DNA from: Hypholoma sublateritium FD-334 SS-4
Lineage: Eukaryota; Basidiomycota; Agaricomycetes; Agaricales; Strophariaceae
Length of the DNA: 64,000 bases
NCBI GenBank assembly: GCA_000827495.1
Contig: KN817566.1
Location: 1-64,000 of the forward strand
Direction: 5' to 3'
Position 1 is the stretch's first letter; each line of letters opens with the position of its first letter. The notes under the pieces are model-generated. The model made no database searches and was not told the DNA's origin. It worked only from the letters and a program-made list of their open reading frames with translations. The position numbers and the translations under genes are program-made. Positions 45,891 to 58,264 of the stretch are shown piece after piece.

Positions 45891-46470
45891 CGAATTGCTG
45901 CTTCCTCAGCTCTGACTGTCTGCCTGCGACCTCTGGAAAGTGTTTTGGGAAGTGTCTGGCCGAACCTTTCTTGCTGCAGCGTACGCGACCCGCTGCTCAC
46001 GGACGCCTTATTGCCTAGCTTAGTCGGTACCAGCCTCATATACTCGGGCAACTCCGTCGACAGGATATCGGTGCACTAGGGATATATCAACACACTGGCG
46101 GAGATAACAACTGTGCCTCCTTTGGTTCTCCTTGACGGAGAATAAGTCCGTTTGTATATATCGCAACTGGGTTGACATGGGTATATACGCGCTCAATGCC
46201 ATCTCAATTTGGAGCTACTCGCACCATGCGTTAGTGTCACCTCTATTTTAAATCTTGGTTTCGGCTGTGATGGCTAAGTTTTGCATGTCCTTTTTGCGTT
46301 TTCTAGTGGCTACCGTTCGGTCCTTTAAGATCATGACCACCAGAACGGAAGGCCATCCCTTCCCTCCATATCGTCCCAACCTGCTTTGAAACCAACACAG
46401 TTCATCATCTCCTTGGTTGTGTGTTGTCATACCCCACTTCTTGTTCCATAACCCTACCACTCCTCAGCGT
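45891..46470. other. Intergenic, promoter side of the DUF6535 gene
   Basis: No supported gene or repeat. Confidence 0.45.
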
Positions 46471-49015
46471 ATGTCCTCGGAGCCGTCGAGATCCACTTTG
46501 AAACTATGGAGATGCGGCGATGATTACAAACCCTCTCTGCCACTCCCAGAAAAAGACGCGGATAACTGGAATAACTTACTCGCACCCTTAATGAAGAGGG
46601 ATAAGGAGCAATGCGATGCCTGGAAGGAAGAAATTCAAAATTTACTAATTTTCGTGAGTCCAGCTCGAGTTCTCAATCCAAACACGCCTCTCAGTGATCA
46701 TACAGGCCGGTCTTTTCTCTGCTGTGGCTACAGCTTTCGTCATTATTTTGTACCAGGGCTTGCAGCCGGATTCAAACCAAATGATCATAGCGCTACTCAC
46801 CCAGATTGCCACGACTCTCGACAATTTTCAGAACGCTACATCGCCAGCAGAGGATCCCATTTCGCTCCTAGGTCCCGACTCAAATGCGCTTCCATCATCG
46901 GCAATGTTTCGAGTCAATATCCTTTGGTCCGCTAGCCTCGTACTCAGCCTGACAGCGGCCCTCGGCGGTATTGTAGGGTTACAATGGCTTAGGGAATATC
47001 AACGATCTCCCCCTCGAGGCACATCCCAAGAGAGCTTCGCTTACTTCAATATGCGCTCCAACGGTCTCAAGGAATGGTATGTGCCGCAGATATTTTCGGC
47101 GCTTCCCGTCCTCCTCCTTCTGGCACTCGTCTTGTTTTTGATTGGATTAATCGATTTTTTGCCATTGAACGCCCCGCGCAAAGTATTTGCTCCCATGATC
47201 GCAATCATCAGCCTACCCATCATCTTTATCGTCTTGACAACTATACTCCCATCGTTTGAATGGGTACTCCCTCCGACGATTTTCTTTAAAGTTATAAGGC
47301 GAATTCCGGCTCAGTGTCCCTACAAGTCACCACAATCCTTTCGATTGAGAGAAATATTGTCGCCAATACTATCCTTCCTCCTCTCCTTCATCATTGGTCT
47401 TCTGAAAAGCCATGGAATTGAATCTGGAGCGAACGATGACAATGAACCTGGAGCGAACGATGACAAGGAAACTGGAGCGAACGCCTACTGGAACGCTTTA
47501 CTCTCCACCTTCCCTCGTGATCCACACCATCGCTCAGATATGATTGCATTATATTATCGAGAGATATGTCACGAAGAACTCTATCGCGAGAAGAAGGAAG
47601 CACAATCTCTCATTTGGGAAAACAGTCAGCTTTTCCGAATGAAAGCGGAGCGGAGAACAGTCGTACCTTTTTGGTATGACTTAATCGAAGGATTGAAAAC
47701 TGCTGACAGGAAAGGCAGTCGTGATCCGCCCGTGCAGGCCGCCTGCTATCAATGCGTTCAAGAACTGGCCACGCTGAGCAATCAGATGGTTTTTACACAC
47801 GAAGAAGATTGTCACCGATACATCCAAAGTATTCTACAGAAAGACTGGCCTAACTGCGAGCCACACTTCTCTTTGGATAATTTTACCCGTAGCGACACAA
47901 GGTGCCAAGGATCCGAAGTCTCGAGGGCCAACGACCGAGATGCTCTACGGGAGGAAACTCGTGTTGCTGCACTCCGCGCTTTCACTTGGGATGTATCTAC
48001 TCGTTATATACACGGCCACGAGCTGCATATTCGGTTAATGCATTACTATTTTCGTAGGATGCCAATGGGGCTTGGAATTACGTTAACGAAAGCCACACGA
48101 AACCGACTACTGTCTTTCTGGCGCAATACCTCTCCGGTAGACCACAATCGAGGTGAGTAAAAATCACTTTGGCTTTAGGAAAGTCGTCGGAATGATAACA
48201 TTCACTGTTGATTAGATTTTTCGAAGCAATACACTTCCCTCCTACACTTGCTATTTACACGTGGGGCCGTTTCCACCCAGACTCAAGCTACACCCTTGAT
48301 CTATCTGCCACACCCTCACCTAGCCCAATTTGTGGAGACTGCATGCTGGAGCCAGCAAGAGGAAGATACACTCCTTACTGTCAAAATAATCCAAAATCAG
48401 GCGAACAAATACTCTCCTGAGCACATCACTCCCTCGGACCACCTACTACTGGTCCTAATGGCCTCTTACATTGACTCTGTGATCGACAAGACCAAGATAC
48501 TACAAAAATCACAAGCGAACGAACCCACACCGGGAGCGGGATATATGGGTTTGTTGAATTTGTGGGAAGACAGCGGCTTCATGCTCAACAAGCTAATTGC
48601 TAAGAGGACTTGGACAACCTCTCAAGATGATTTACTGATCAGAGGAAGCGTGCTGTGCAGCGAGCTCAATGGATACATTCTTTTGATCAATCCCGGTCAT
48701 CCGACGGCGGCAGCGTCTACCACTATCCGCCCAACTAACCCCAGTCCGGGACCTCCAAGTACTATCAATCGCCTTGCAGCTTCTCGCCGACGGCTAGTTC
48801 CAGAAATGATATCTGTACAAACCTCAAACCAATTAGAAGTGATGTTTCCGGGAGAACGCATCGCTCCTCCACCACAACTTCAATATCTTTGGCAGAATAC
48901 TCCCAATTTCATGCCGACGCAGCATAGTCAACCAGGCCCAGGTGATCACAGTCGCACTCCTAGCCTCAGACAACATATTCGTCGCACTCCCAACCTCAGA
49001 CGACATACTCTTTGA
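46471..49015 (+). CDS. DUF6535 multi-pass membrane protein
   Basis: Three exons, 46471-46653, 46706-48152 and 48216-49015, 809 residues, phases closing. ATG at 46471 gives MSSEPSRSTLKLW. The first intron joins NLLIF|AGLFSAVATAFVIILYQGL. Four membrane segments follow: AGLFSAVATAFVIILY, ILWSASLVLSLTAALGGIVGLQW (with the WLREYQR end typical of DUF6535), IFSALPVLLLLALVLFLIGL, and MIAIISLPIIFIVLTTI. The remaining 500 residues are soluble. A short repeat GANDDNEP/GANDDKET/GAN occurs at about 47.43-47.49 kb. The DUF6535 family is large in Agaricomycetes and has no known function. Recent gene duplication was not seen in this window. Confidence 0.85.
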
Positions 49016-49661
49016 ACCTCACCACTGCCGCCGCTACAAGGATAGCGGATGGATGCCCAGGTCGGGCCCAGGCAAGCTCACCTCTCCGATTCGCAACGGA
49101 CTTATCATATGCGGATACAATAAGTATGTACATTTTGTCGCACTTGGCGACGTCTATACGGACTATGTTTGTATTTAAAATTTGCGCAAAATTTATCGTG
49201 TTTAAACGAAGTTTACTCTAGTCCAATAAACGGCAGAGTGCTTCGAGCCCTAGCGAGACTTCCTAATTTTGCCCGCGCACTGGGGTGAAATGTATTACCA
49301 CCTCGTTAGGTGATTACCACCACGCCTCGCTATGCGATGACCACCACGCCCCGCTGGGCTTGCACTGAGTAGACTACGCCTATTCCCCTGTCGCCTCGCT
49401 ACCGCAAAAATAGACCGCGAGCTATTTTTATCGCGCTCGCTTTCCCTCGCTAGGGAACGAAACTTATGTCTCAAGTGTTCTTCTCTCTCACCTCACACAG
49501 AGAGAATACCAGCTAATTCGGAGTTCCCGTTTGGCTATTTTCATGGCCGATGGGAGCTCTTTCTCCTATTATCCTCCGCGCGATCCTCTAACGTTGCCAT
49601 CATTGGCCCCGATATTATCCTTGACGTTCGTGCGTGAACGAGACAATACTGTATTGGTACC
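49016..49661. other. Intergenic with short palindromes
   Basis: Around 49.31-49.46 kb: 'accaccacgcc' occurs twice, a hairpin AAAAATAG...CTATTTTT closes over 8 bases (about 49407-49430), and TTCCCT...AGGGAA closes over 4. No gene seen. Confidence 0.5.
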
Positions 49662-50863
49662 TTATAACTCCTGCGAAAACCTATGCGACATGCTCATCGC
49701 CGCGATGCGCGCGACCTGCGCCTCGGACAGGCCGAGGCCCAGTGGCTTCGCGGCGAGCAGCAGTGCGTATTCGCCGATTAACGAGGTGCGGAACGGGAGA
49801 ATATCGTCCGTCTGCAAGAGCCGTCAGCTCACCAAGTATTTTGGGAATGTAATATGCACTTACGCAAATGGAAACGGGGTGGTCGCACGTCAGGTACTGG
49901 CTGATATGGTGCGACTCGAGGGAGGACACGGTCTTGCACCTGCAGCTGCGAGATTAATGTGCGACGAGGGGAGTGGGGCGGGGGCGTACAGTATGTTGGA
50001 CGAGAGGCAGATCTCGATGCACATCTTCTTCTCGAGGACGAGCGCGATGGCCTCCGCGTCGAGGAACGTGGCGTGCCCTAGCCGCTGGGGGCCGTAGGAG
50101 AGCAGTTGGAGCGTCTCTTCCGGCGTATTTTCCGTTGTCTGTGAGGCACAATAATTAAATATCCTGTAAGTGGCGAAGCGAGCTACCAAGCGCGTACCTC
50201 CGCGATGTGCAGCGTCACCCCCAACCCAGCCGCCTGCACCCGCGCAAGATACGGGCCGAGGAGCGCCATGTCGCCCGCCAGCGGGTCGCCGCACAGGTCC
50301 ACACCAACAACGCGCCGCCCCTGCGCCCGCAGCGCACACGCCAGCGCGACGCACTCCTCCAGCGCCTCCGCGCCCATGCGCCTATCGAGGCTGACAATCA
50401 GCCCCGCCTGCGCCGGCGCGTAGCGCTCAAGCGCGCTCAGCACCGTCGCGAGGTACGCCGCGCGGTCCATCGCGGGCGTCGCGCGCGGCGTCGTGCGCAG
50501 CTCGAGGTACGCGCACTGCGGGCGCGCGCCGCCGAGGAACGCGGCGAGGACCGCGTCCGCCGCGCGGGCGAGCGCGCGCGGAGTGGATGTGAGCGCGTAG
50601 ATCGCGGGGAAGAGGTGGAAGAAGTCGTGGATCTCGGCGAGCGCGGGGCCCGCGCGCAGCGCCTCCAGCGCCGCGCGGATAGCGGGGTCTTCCTGTGCCC
50701 CGGGCGCAGATAGGTGCTCTGCGGCGAGCTCCTGTAGGAGCGGGAGTGGTATTGAGCCGTTGAGGTGCGCGTGGAGTTCGGCTTTTGGCGTGCGCTCGAG
50801 AAAATCTATCTGAGAGGGCGTGAGGGTGTTAAGCGCATCGGCAGCGGGGCCAAAGATCTGCAT
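49662..50863 (-). CDS. Adenosine deaminase-like protein (ADAL/N6-methyl-AMP deaminase type)
   Basis: Four exons: 50863-50198, 50138-49990, 49939-49864 and 49811-49662, 346 residues, phases closing. Metal-dependent deaminase of the amidohydrolase fold. Zinc ligands HAH at residues 31-33 lie in KAELHAHLNGSIP; the N after HAHL marks the ADAL subgroup, which removes N6-methyl groups from AMP-type purines in the cytosol, rather than classical ADA. H219 and E222 (TLHIAE) end exon 1. LGHATFLD and SSNILCKTVSS follow, and D299-D300 (CTDDILPF) open the last exon. It ends SHRFSQEL, a little short of some relatives. The first exon is very GC-rich. ATG at 50863 chosen because upstream codons lack an ATG. 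Substrate preference is inferred. Confidence 0.88.
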
Positions 50864-51261
50864 TGCGTTTCTGTGGTGTCGTCCCAACGATCGTTAGCTA
50901 TCCCGCACGTACAGATCATCTGAATTCGTTGCACACATGTACGGTGTCTAACTAATCGCTATGTGCAGTTTGATCAGCAGGTCATTCAAGTGCGATGTAC
51001 TATCGCCACTCACCGTCGTGTACTAGGCGTAAGTCTAACCGACAGTAATTGGAGTCAATGATCAAGGAGAGAAAATGTCGCCTGATGACGGACTTCGGAT
51101 CCGAAGAAACAAATCTAATCTAGGAGAATCTGCGAATCACTCGGTTCCGAACCGGCCTTGCTCATGACCGTCATCCACAAAACATACCCACCCGTCCATG
51201 ACCTTCATAACCTGGTAGTAAGTTACCTCATTTATAGGTTTCTGTCCTCACTAATTTCTAT
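50864..51261. other. Divergent intergenic region
   Basis: Between the ADAL-like gene (minus) and the F-box-like gene (plus). An ATG at about 51.16 kb (MTVIHKTYPPVHD) could belong to a first exon of the latter, but no splice joined in frame. Confidence 0.4.
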
Positions 51262-52713
51262 TTGGACGGAATAGACATTGGCAGGAGGCGTGCAAGATGC
51301 TCGTACGATCTACACCCCACAAGTACGCCCCGTGTCCCCAGCAAGCGCACCGCAGTCGATGATACCCCGCAGAAACCAGAAGGAATCGGAGAAAACGTAC
51401 CCCTGATCCAGCATCTACCCTTCGAGATCCTGCGGTACATCTTCCTCCTCGCCGTTCCGCTCACTCCGCCGCCCCTTTCGCCGACAGGGCCAGCGCCAAT
51501 AACCCGCCGCCGCTTCCGCATGGCACCAACGCTCGACAAAGAGCCGCTCTCACTGACTCGAATCTGCAGCTGGTGGCGAGCGGTCGCACGTGCGGTGCCC
51601 GAGCTGTGGACCGCCGTTTCAGGGGGGCAAGACTGGACAGCGCGCACGACGCCCGGCGTGCTGCGCGTGTGGCTCGCGCACCTCGCGACTGCCGGGGGCC
51701 CTGCAGGAGGGCCAGTGGACCTGTACCTGGCGCACGCGCGGCCAACGCCTCCCGACCCGCGGGAGGCCGCACACCTCACCCGCGTGCTGCGCCTCTTCCT
51801 CGACCGCGCGCACCTCCCCTGTCTCCGCGCGCTGTGCCTGCGCCTCGAAAGCGGGATGCTCATCGAGCTGCGCACGCTTTTGCGCACCGCCAAGGGCGGT
51901 TCGCCAGCCGCTCAGCTCGAGGAGGCCGATCTGACGTTCGCGCTGAACACGGGGAGCCGCGCGGCCGAGATCAACGTGCTGATCGGGTGGCTGAGCACGT
52001 TGCCGCGCCTGCGCCGGCTGCGCTGGGTGTACCTACCGTCTGCGCGCTCATACGAGGGAATCCACATCAACGCGCTGCCGTGGGGCGCGCTCAAAGAGGT
52101 GCTCGTGCGCTTCCCGATGTCCCTTGCGACGGGCCTGGCGTGCATCGCGCGCTGCACCGCAGCGACGACAATCGCGCTCGAGGTGCTCGGATGGGCCGAC
52201 GACGAGGACGGCCCGGACCCCGGCCCGACTCCAGTGATGCTCCCCGCCGTCGCGTCGCTCACCCTCGTCGGCACCGACGCCGCGGCCGACCACCTCCTCG
52301 CGCACCTCACGCTCCCCGCCCTGCGCCACCTCGCCGTCCGCACGCTCCCCGGCGCGCGCCCCGCGCCCCGCACCGCCGCCCTCGGCGCGCTGCTCGCGCG
52401 CTCCCAGTGCCCGCTCGAGGCGCTCGTCCTGCGCGCGCCGACCGCGCCGGCGCCGGCGCCCTGCGCGCTCTTTGCGCTGCCGGGAATCGCGCGCCTCCGC
52501 GTGTTGGACGTGGTGTACAATGGCTACCACGAATGCGTGCGCGTGTTCCTCGCGGGCGGCGGCGGCGCAGGGCTCGCGGCGCGCGGCGTCCCGCGCGTGA
52601 TGGTGTGGGTTGAAGGCGCCCCAGCGTGGGAGGAGCACGTTGGGTGGACGGATGTCCTGCCTGCGGGAGCGGTGCTCAGCGAGATATACGAGTGCGTCGA
52701 CAGGGGGGATTGA
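51262..52713 (+). CDS. F-box-like protein, start not resolved
   Basis: A single long exon, 483 codons if read from the first possible non-AUG codon at 51262; no ATG precedes the conserved part, so a first exon probably lies upstream (an AG at 51275 could be its acceptor). The F-box-like motif is IQHLPFEILRYIFLLAV, followed by LSLTRICSWWRAVARAVPELWTAV, the usual basidiomycete F-box context. The rest is leucine- and alanine-rich with LRR-like spacing (LRRLRWVYLP, LRHLAVRTL, IARLRVLDVV). Such proteins usually link substrates to SCF ubiquitin ligase; no substrate can be named. The gene is very GC-rich, like its ADAL neighbour. Confidence 0.75.
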   Translation: MDGIDIGRRRARCSYDLHPTSTPRVPSKRTAVDDTPQKPEGIGENVPLIQHLPFEILRYIFLLAVPLTPPPLSPTGPAPITRRRFRMAPTLDKEPLSLTRICSWWRAVARAVPELWTAVSGGQDWTARTTPGVLRVWLAHLATAGGPAGGPVDLYLAHARPTPPDPREAAHLTRVLRLFLDRAHLPCLRALCLRLESGMLIELRTLLRTAKGGSPAAQLEEADLTFALNTGSRAAEINVLIGWLSTLPRLRRLRWVYLPSARSYEGIHINALPWGALKEVLVRFPMSLATGLACIARCTAATTIALEVLGWADDEDGPDPGPTPVMLPAVASLTLVGTDAAADHLLAHLTLPALRHLAVRTLPGARPAPRTAALGALLARSQCPLEALVLRAPTAPAPAPCALFALPGIARLRVLDVVYNGYHECVRVFLAGGGGAGLAARGVPRVMVWVEGAPAWEEHVGWTDVLPAGAVLSEIYECVDRGD

Positions 52714-52893
52714 GGGAAGGATATTTACATGCGTGGGGTTGCAGCATTTTTTCTTGCACATTGTCATATCCGCGCGCGACGACTGGACTGCGTGCCGGCT
52801 TGAGCTGGCCACCGTGTTTAAACATCCCACACCCCCTCCTACATTTTTGTAGCTACTACGCACTCTAGCTTATTAGAAGCCCTGCTGTATCCA

Positions 52894-54929
52894 TTACACA
52901 ATCTCGATTTCCACCTTCGTCACCTTCTCGAGCCACTCGTCGACTGTGCTCGTCTCATCGCTCCTCTCAAAGAAACCAATGCGTCGGAATTTGGCTTCAG
53001 CACCAGTCAAAGTTCCTGAACTGACCGGCTCTACGAGAAGCCCTTGCACGACGCTTGTGCCGGGGTTCAAAATATCCTCCCGACAATAGATGATAACGAC
53101 CCAAACCCACCGAACACCGCTGTGAATATCATCGTCGCTGCTGTCAAGCCTACCAAGGCCTATCTCTTCAATCCTTTCCCCCGAATCATCGTCGATCCAC
53201 TCGTTATCATGTCCCAATTCGCCCTTGTCCCTCAAGTGGTAGACTGCCCAGTGCGGCTTCATGACGCAGTCTGCAACGACCTTGGCGCTGAGGACGAGCG
53301 TGGCGGCTGTGATTTCGCCGAACGGGAGCTTGGGATTTGCGGGCGTCGTCTCGCACTTCTTGACCTCCGCGACGAGCTCTACCTTGTCGTTGAAATATGC
53401 ATTTCCCGGGTTGATCTCGCCATCGAGGCTGGCCCAGGACCAAGACGGGGCGCGGTACGCCGCGGGGCGGGAGGGGTAGTGCTTCCCGGAGTCTTTGGAC
53501 CACAGCAAGTCGAAGAGGAGTGTCGCTCCCCAGAGCCCTGCATAATACCGGCTCTCAGGGACGCTCTTTGGAAACACCTCTGCGAGGGACGCAAACGCGA
53601 CGAGCTTGTCCGTGGGTCGGGATACCTTACGCTTCGTGTAGTTCGCAATCGTGAGCTTCCACGCCTTTTGGATTTTCTGCTTCTCGTCGGGTGTCGTAGG
53701 CGCCGTGGGCAGGTCCCTGCTCGGGACCGGCTCGCGCTCGGAGGAGACCCAGTGCGCGTTGTCCGCCCCGGCGATGTTGCGGGTCCCCTTGTGGCAGCGA
53801 TACTGCAGCGTGGGCGTCGCGAATACCAGCGCGCGCGGGGACAGGAAATACTCCTGCATGCACCACGCACGCCCGTGTATCGGCTCCCGCTCGGGCTCGT
53901 ACTTAGGCGCGCCTGCCATCCAGGACGAGAGATAGACGACGCCGGGCGCGGTTCCATGGGGCACCACGAAAGGGAAGGCAAGGGATGCAGCGCCGAAGGT
54001 GTCCTTCCGTGCCTGGAGGAAGCCCGTGGAGACTTTGGGCGCACTAGCAGCAATGATCGCCACGTAGGCGTCCCTGTAGTAGCTTGTCATGCGCTGCAGT
54101 TCGCGTCCTTTGTCGGCGTCCGCGTCACCCTCTTGAATGATACACAGGGAGTCTATCCAGAGGTGCCGCACGCCAAGCCGGTGCGTTGTCAGTATGGCAT
54201 CTTGGAGCGTCTGAGGTTGATCCTTGATTGGGATCGCGTGTGTGTACGCTTCAAGGTTGGATGCAGTCAGCTTGGTTGTGATGTCTTCACCCCAGACGTA
54301 ACTCAGCGCGACGTAGTGGTCGCGCTGATCGCTGGTGATGAGGAGACGGGGATGGACGGGGTCGCTGCAGTCGATGACGCGAGAAGGAAGAACAGGTGGC
54401 GGATTTAGCGGTGATGGACAATCGTTGTGGTTATCGATGCAGTCATTCATGAGCTTTTGTGCAAGCGACAGGGCATCTTTGGTGCCGATATCTACGTAGA
54501 GGTTTCGCCCGGGAATATATGTTGCTACTAGGTCGTCTGTCGGTGCAATTTGCGTCTGAGTTATCGCCCTCATTGAATGATAGAAAGCTTACCTTCCATG
54601 GTATACGCATACCCAAACCAGCAAATCCTGTCATTTACATAGATGGAGAAAACATGCTGGCCCTCCGAGCCGGCGCCCTTCCCGACTCTAACTTGCGCCT
54701 CCTTGTCATTCTTGAAGTCGAAGGCAGAGCTGCACCATTTAACGAGAAGGGCACACCAACGGCACCTCTGATCGGCACCAGCTTTCAAAGCCTTTCCGGA
54801 GACCTTGTACGCGTAGCCGCCAGTGGTAGGACCCAGAATCTCTTGCTGCTCGACGGGGGAAGAGAGAAGGCCAAGCTGGTTGGTAATTACACCCTTCCAA
54901 CAAGCGTCGCAGAAGTCGGGTGGGTTCAT
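52894..54929 (-). CDS. HET-domain protein (HET-3)
   Basis: Two exons, 54929-54593 and 54536-52894, 659 residues, phases closing with a 56-nt intron. ATG at 54929 gives MNPPDFCDACWKGVITNQLG; the CxxC and later CRWC cysteines are typical of the N-terminal region of this class. HET motifs: YVALSYVWG (about residues 187-195), LWIDSLCIIQ (about 238-247), and YRDAYVAIIAASA. Then GRAWCMQEYFLSPRALVF, YYAGLWGATLLFDLLW and APSWSWASLDG, as in HET-1. It belongs to the same subfamily as HET-1 (shared architecture), while HET-2 is of another type. Expected role: non-self recognition and cell death; not testable here. Confidence 0.88.
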
Positions 54930-55190
54930 GTTGCACAACGTGGTGGATGAGTAGTATGTATGCCGCAGAGGACACGTTGCGCAAACGACTTGATCTTGAC
55001 ATGTCTTCCATTCGGCCCGCACACCTGTTCCTAGCTGTTCCTAGCTGTTCCTGAAAGCTTCCTGAATTCCTCCAAACGCGTTTGTATACATGGGGGTACA
55101 ACATTTTGTGGTACATCGTTACACATGCGCAGCGTGCGAGCCTCGACTTCTCCGCGCCGTCGACGTTTACCCGCAGCACCCAGGCGCCGT

Positions 55191-57097
55191 TTAGCCCTCT
55201 TTCACGACCTCGCGCATGCTCTCCGCAAAGATCGCGCAGCCCGCCTTCATGTCCTCCTTGCTCACATTCAAGGGCGGGATGAAGCGCACGACCTCGTACA
55301 CGCTCGTCGTGAGGATGAGCATGCCCTTTTCGATGCACTTGCGCGCGACGCGCGACGCCATGTTCTCGGGATGGTCCACATTCGTGTGGGTCGCGGATGC
55401 CGGGGGGAGACCCGCGGCGGAGTGCGCCGAGAAGTGGTGCGCCGAGCTCTTCGGCGACGCGAACTCGACGCCGACCATCAGCCCGCGCCCACGGATGTCG
55501 AGGATGTGTGGGCTCAGCGAGGGGTCGTATTTCAGTGCGTTGAGCGCGGAGAACAGTTCGTTGGAGCTATTTACAATCAGGCTCTGCAGAAAATGCAAGA
55601 TAGACAAGACATACCGCAGCTGGACGTTGGCGAGCGTGTTTTCCTCGACCATCACCTTGTTGACCGCCACCGCCGCCGCACAGGCGACCGCGTTTCCGGC
55701 GTACGTTCCACCCTAAGTGCCCAAACATGAAAATTGAATAGCCAGGGGAAAGATAAGGAGGAATTACCATAGCTCCAGGCTTCAGCGTATCCGTGAGCTC
55801 GCGACGGCTGACGACGCCGCTAATCGGGAATCCGTTACCAAGCCCCTGAGGAAAGATAAAGATAAGCAAGCGCGACCTCCGACGGAGATCTCGCATACCT
55901 TCGCCATTACCAAGATATCCGGCCGAACACCGCTCTCCTGTATAGCGAACCATGCACCCGCGCGCCCGAACCCGCTCTGCACCTCGTCAACGATGAGCAT
56001 AATGCCATGCTTATCGCATATCTCGCGCAGGCCACGCAGGAACTCAGGCGGAGCCGGCACGTACCCGCCCTCTCCAAGCACGGGCTCAATGATGATCGCC
56101 GCGGTATCGGCAGGGGCCGTCTGCTGCGCGAGAAGTAGCTCGAGCTGGTAAAGAGAGTGCGAGGAGAGCACGCTGCTGGGAGTAGTGATTGGGAGGTTGG
56201 ACTGGTGCCAGTACGGGTAGGGGATCGAGTACACGCCCGGCTGGAGTCAAGGAGAGTCAATGCATGTAAAAATAGGCGTGGAGGTCGCGTACCATCAATG
56301 GGTGCACGCCGGCTGAGTAGATCGTCTTGCTCTTCGTGACGGCCATCGCGCCGAAAGTCCGTCCGTGGTACGCGCCCTGCATGCAAATGATGTTCTGCCG
56401 CTTCGTGAACCAGCGCGCCATCTTGATTGCAGCCTCAACGGCCTCGGATCCTGAGTTCCAGAAGAAGAACGAATCCAGAGAGGGGTCGGGCATCACAGGG
56501 AGCAGGCGCTCGATAAGCCGCAGGTATGGCTCGTGCAGTGCGATGCTGCACTATTTTTCAGCATAGTTATTAGTCAAACAATCAATAGAAAAGACACAAA
56601 ACTTACTTGAGAGTGCACAAGCTGCATGCACTGGTCCGCTGCAGCCTTGCTCACGACAGGATGCGCGTGGCCTAGTCGTCGGACACAACTTGAGCTTCCG
56701 ATCTACAGCACAGTCATCGAATGGTTTACACATACCGAGGCCTGTCACACCGATTCCGCAGGTAAAATCGAGTATCCGCCTACCGTCGTCGTAGATAACG
56801 TACGATCCCTCCCCCTTTACCATGATGCCCTCCGTGATACGCCCGAGGCCCTTGGTGACATGCCTGACACCGAAGTCATGTAGATCCTCTGGAGGGTTGG
56901 AATTGGTGCTCAACCCCCTCGATGAGAGTTTCCCTACGGTTTTCCTGCCGCAGTGTGTGGGTAGCAGATTTCTGCAATGTAGAACAAAACCATGAGATCA
57001 TACAATTTCCAAAACGGTATTTCTCTTGGGTTTTATGTACTTACAGTGTAGCTTTTGAGTTGAGGCGCGAAGCGGAGGCCAGACGAGCTCTGAGCAT
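55191..57097 (-). CDS. Mitochondrial class-III aminotransferase (4-aminobutyrate aminotransferase-like)
   Basis: Eight exons: 57097-57045, 56971-56736, 56671-56607, 56550-56293, 56240-55899, 55845-55768, 55712-55615 and 55581-55191, 506 residues, all phases closing. Exon 1 adds MLRARLASASRLNSKAT and continues with basic, acid-free sequence to about residue 43: a mitochondrial presequence. Enzyme motifs: GHAHP, FFWNSGSEAVEAAIKMAR, GAYHGRTFGAM, IIIEPVLGEGGY, DEVQSGFGRAGAWFA (Asp to the PLP ring nitrogen) and K318 in MAK|GLGNGFPISG, the PLP lysine, split from the next exon. It moves an amino group from an omega-amino donor such as 4-aminobutyrate to a keto acid; acetylornithine or related amines remain possible. 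A MITE lies 63 bp upstream of the ATG. Confidence 0.9.
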
Positions 57098-57160
57098 CGT
57101 GTGTGATGACGGAGAGCGAACAAGCATCAGTGGGGCATCATGAGAAGGTATAAATATGTA

Positions 57161-57456
57161 AGGTAGGGGAAAGCCATACTCGACCAATGTCACGTGAATG
57201 AGTGACAAAATCAAAGAAATCATAATAACAACTGCCTCAGGGCATATTTCGAAATTCTGCAACCAACAAAATCTTCGAATCGCAAATTCAAATTTTTTGT
57301 TGGTCGCGGAATCTCGCTGGGTGAGAGGAGACCATTTCTATTACATTTTCAAGGTTCCGATTTGAGATTCCACGACATCACGCTGATGGCGTTTGCCCGC
57401 CAAAATATGTGACATCACATCACCTGATATTAGTCGAGTATGGCTTTCCCCTACCT
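57161..57456. mobile_element. MITE with TA target duplication, 296 bp
   Basis: Terminal inverted repeats of about 25 bp, AGGTAGGGGAAAGCCATACT plus more, extending imperfectly through CGACyAATrTCA. TA flanks both sides (57159-57160 and 57457-57458), the pattern of Tc1/mariner-like elements. No coding capacity. An inner inverted pair CCAACAAAA/TTTTTTGTTGG lies at about 57260-57305. Its left tip is 63 bp upstream of the aminotransferase ATG. Confidence 0.85.
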
Positions 57457-57458
57457 TA

Positions 57459-58264
57459 GAGATTCGGATGAAAAGGGGTGAGAATAAAGCCGACCACGGC
57501 ACGCTTGTTATTTTGGTTCAACGTTCATTGCACTTATCTCGCCGGCATCCGAGGACGGGGTGACAGTCCTCTTAGTCCGTTAGAAACAATTAAGTATAAA
57601 AAGTGGTATGAAAGCGACATGATTTAGCTTACAAAAATCCCATAATCTAATGTGACCCAATCCATAGATGGCCCGGGAACGAAAAGCGGGGTAAGAAGCT
57701 TCAAGTTGGACAAATACAAGGTGTCCCAGGCATCTCAAAGCAAGCTCGTCTTTCGACGTTGTTCAACCACAAGAATATCTGAGAGATCTTCCATTGATGG
57801 AATTTTTCTAACCAACTCTTGCCCGTCTATTCCTGAACTACGCGGGCTCTCGAATTGTTAATATCCGGAACAAATCCGGACAGGGATGTACTAGCAGACG
57901 ACCTCGCATCACTTAAAGCCAACCTAGACCATCACATCCTATATACCTTTGAGGAAGTATATGATATCTGGAACACGGCTCATTGGTAGCGATTGAGCGT
58001 AGTGATAAATGCAAGATAAATAATATCGAAGAAATTTACGACAGTGGCACATCGGTGATCGTGATTTTCTTTGGCGCGCATTTGGATTCTCCCCGTGTGT
58101 TGCTCGGGTCCATTCGAAGATACATTAATATCAATTACATTCGGAGTATTACGGCGAGGAACCAGTTCCAGACTTCGTCTCCTCTTTGAAAGTAGTTCTA
58201 TGTAGATTAATATATAGATACAAGATCGTCCCAGGGAGAAAAAGATAATCAAACGTACATCCTA
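57459..58264. other. Intergenic, no supported gene
   Basis: AT-rich; frames at 57.65-57.86 kb and around 58.0-58.25 kb show no domain. Confidence 0.45.

Noticed and set aside
53044..54408. 454-codon plus-strand frame opposite the HET-3 gene
   Set aside because: It is antisense to a well-supported HET exon and has no recognisable content.
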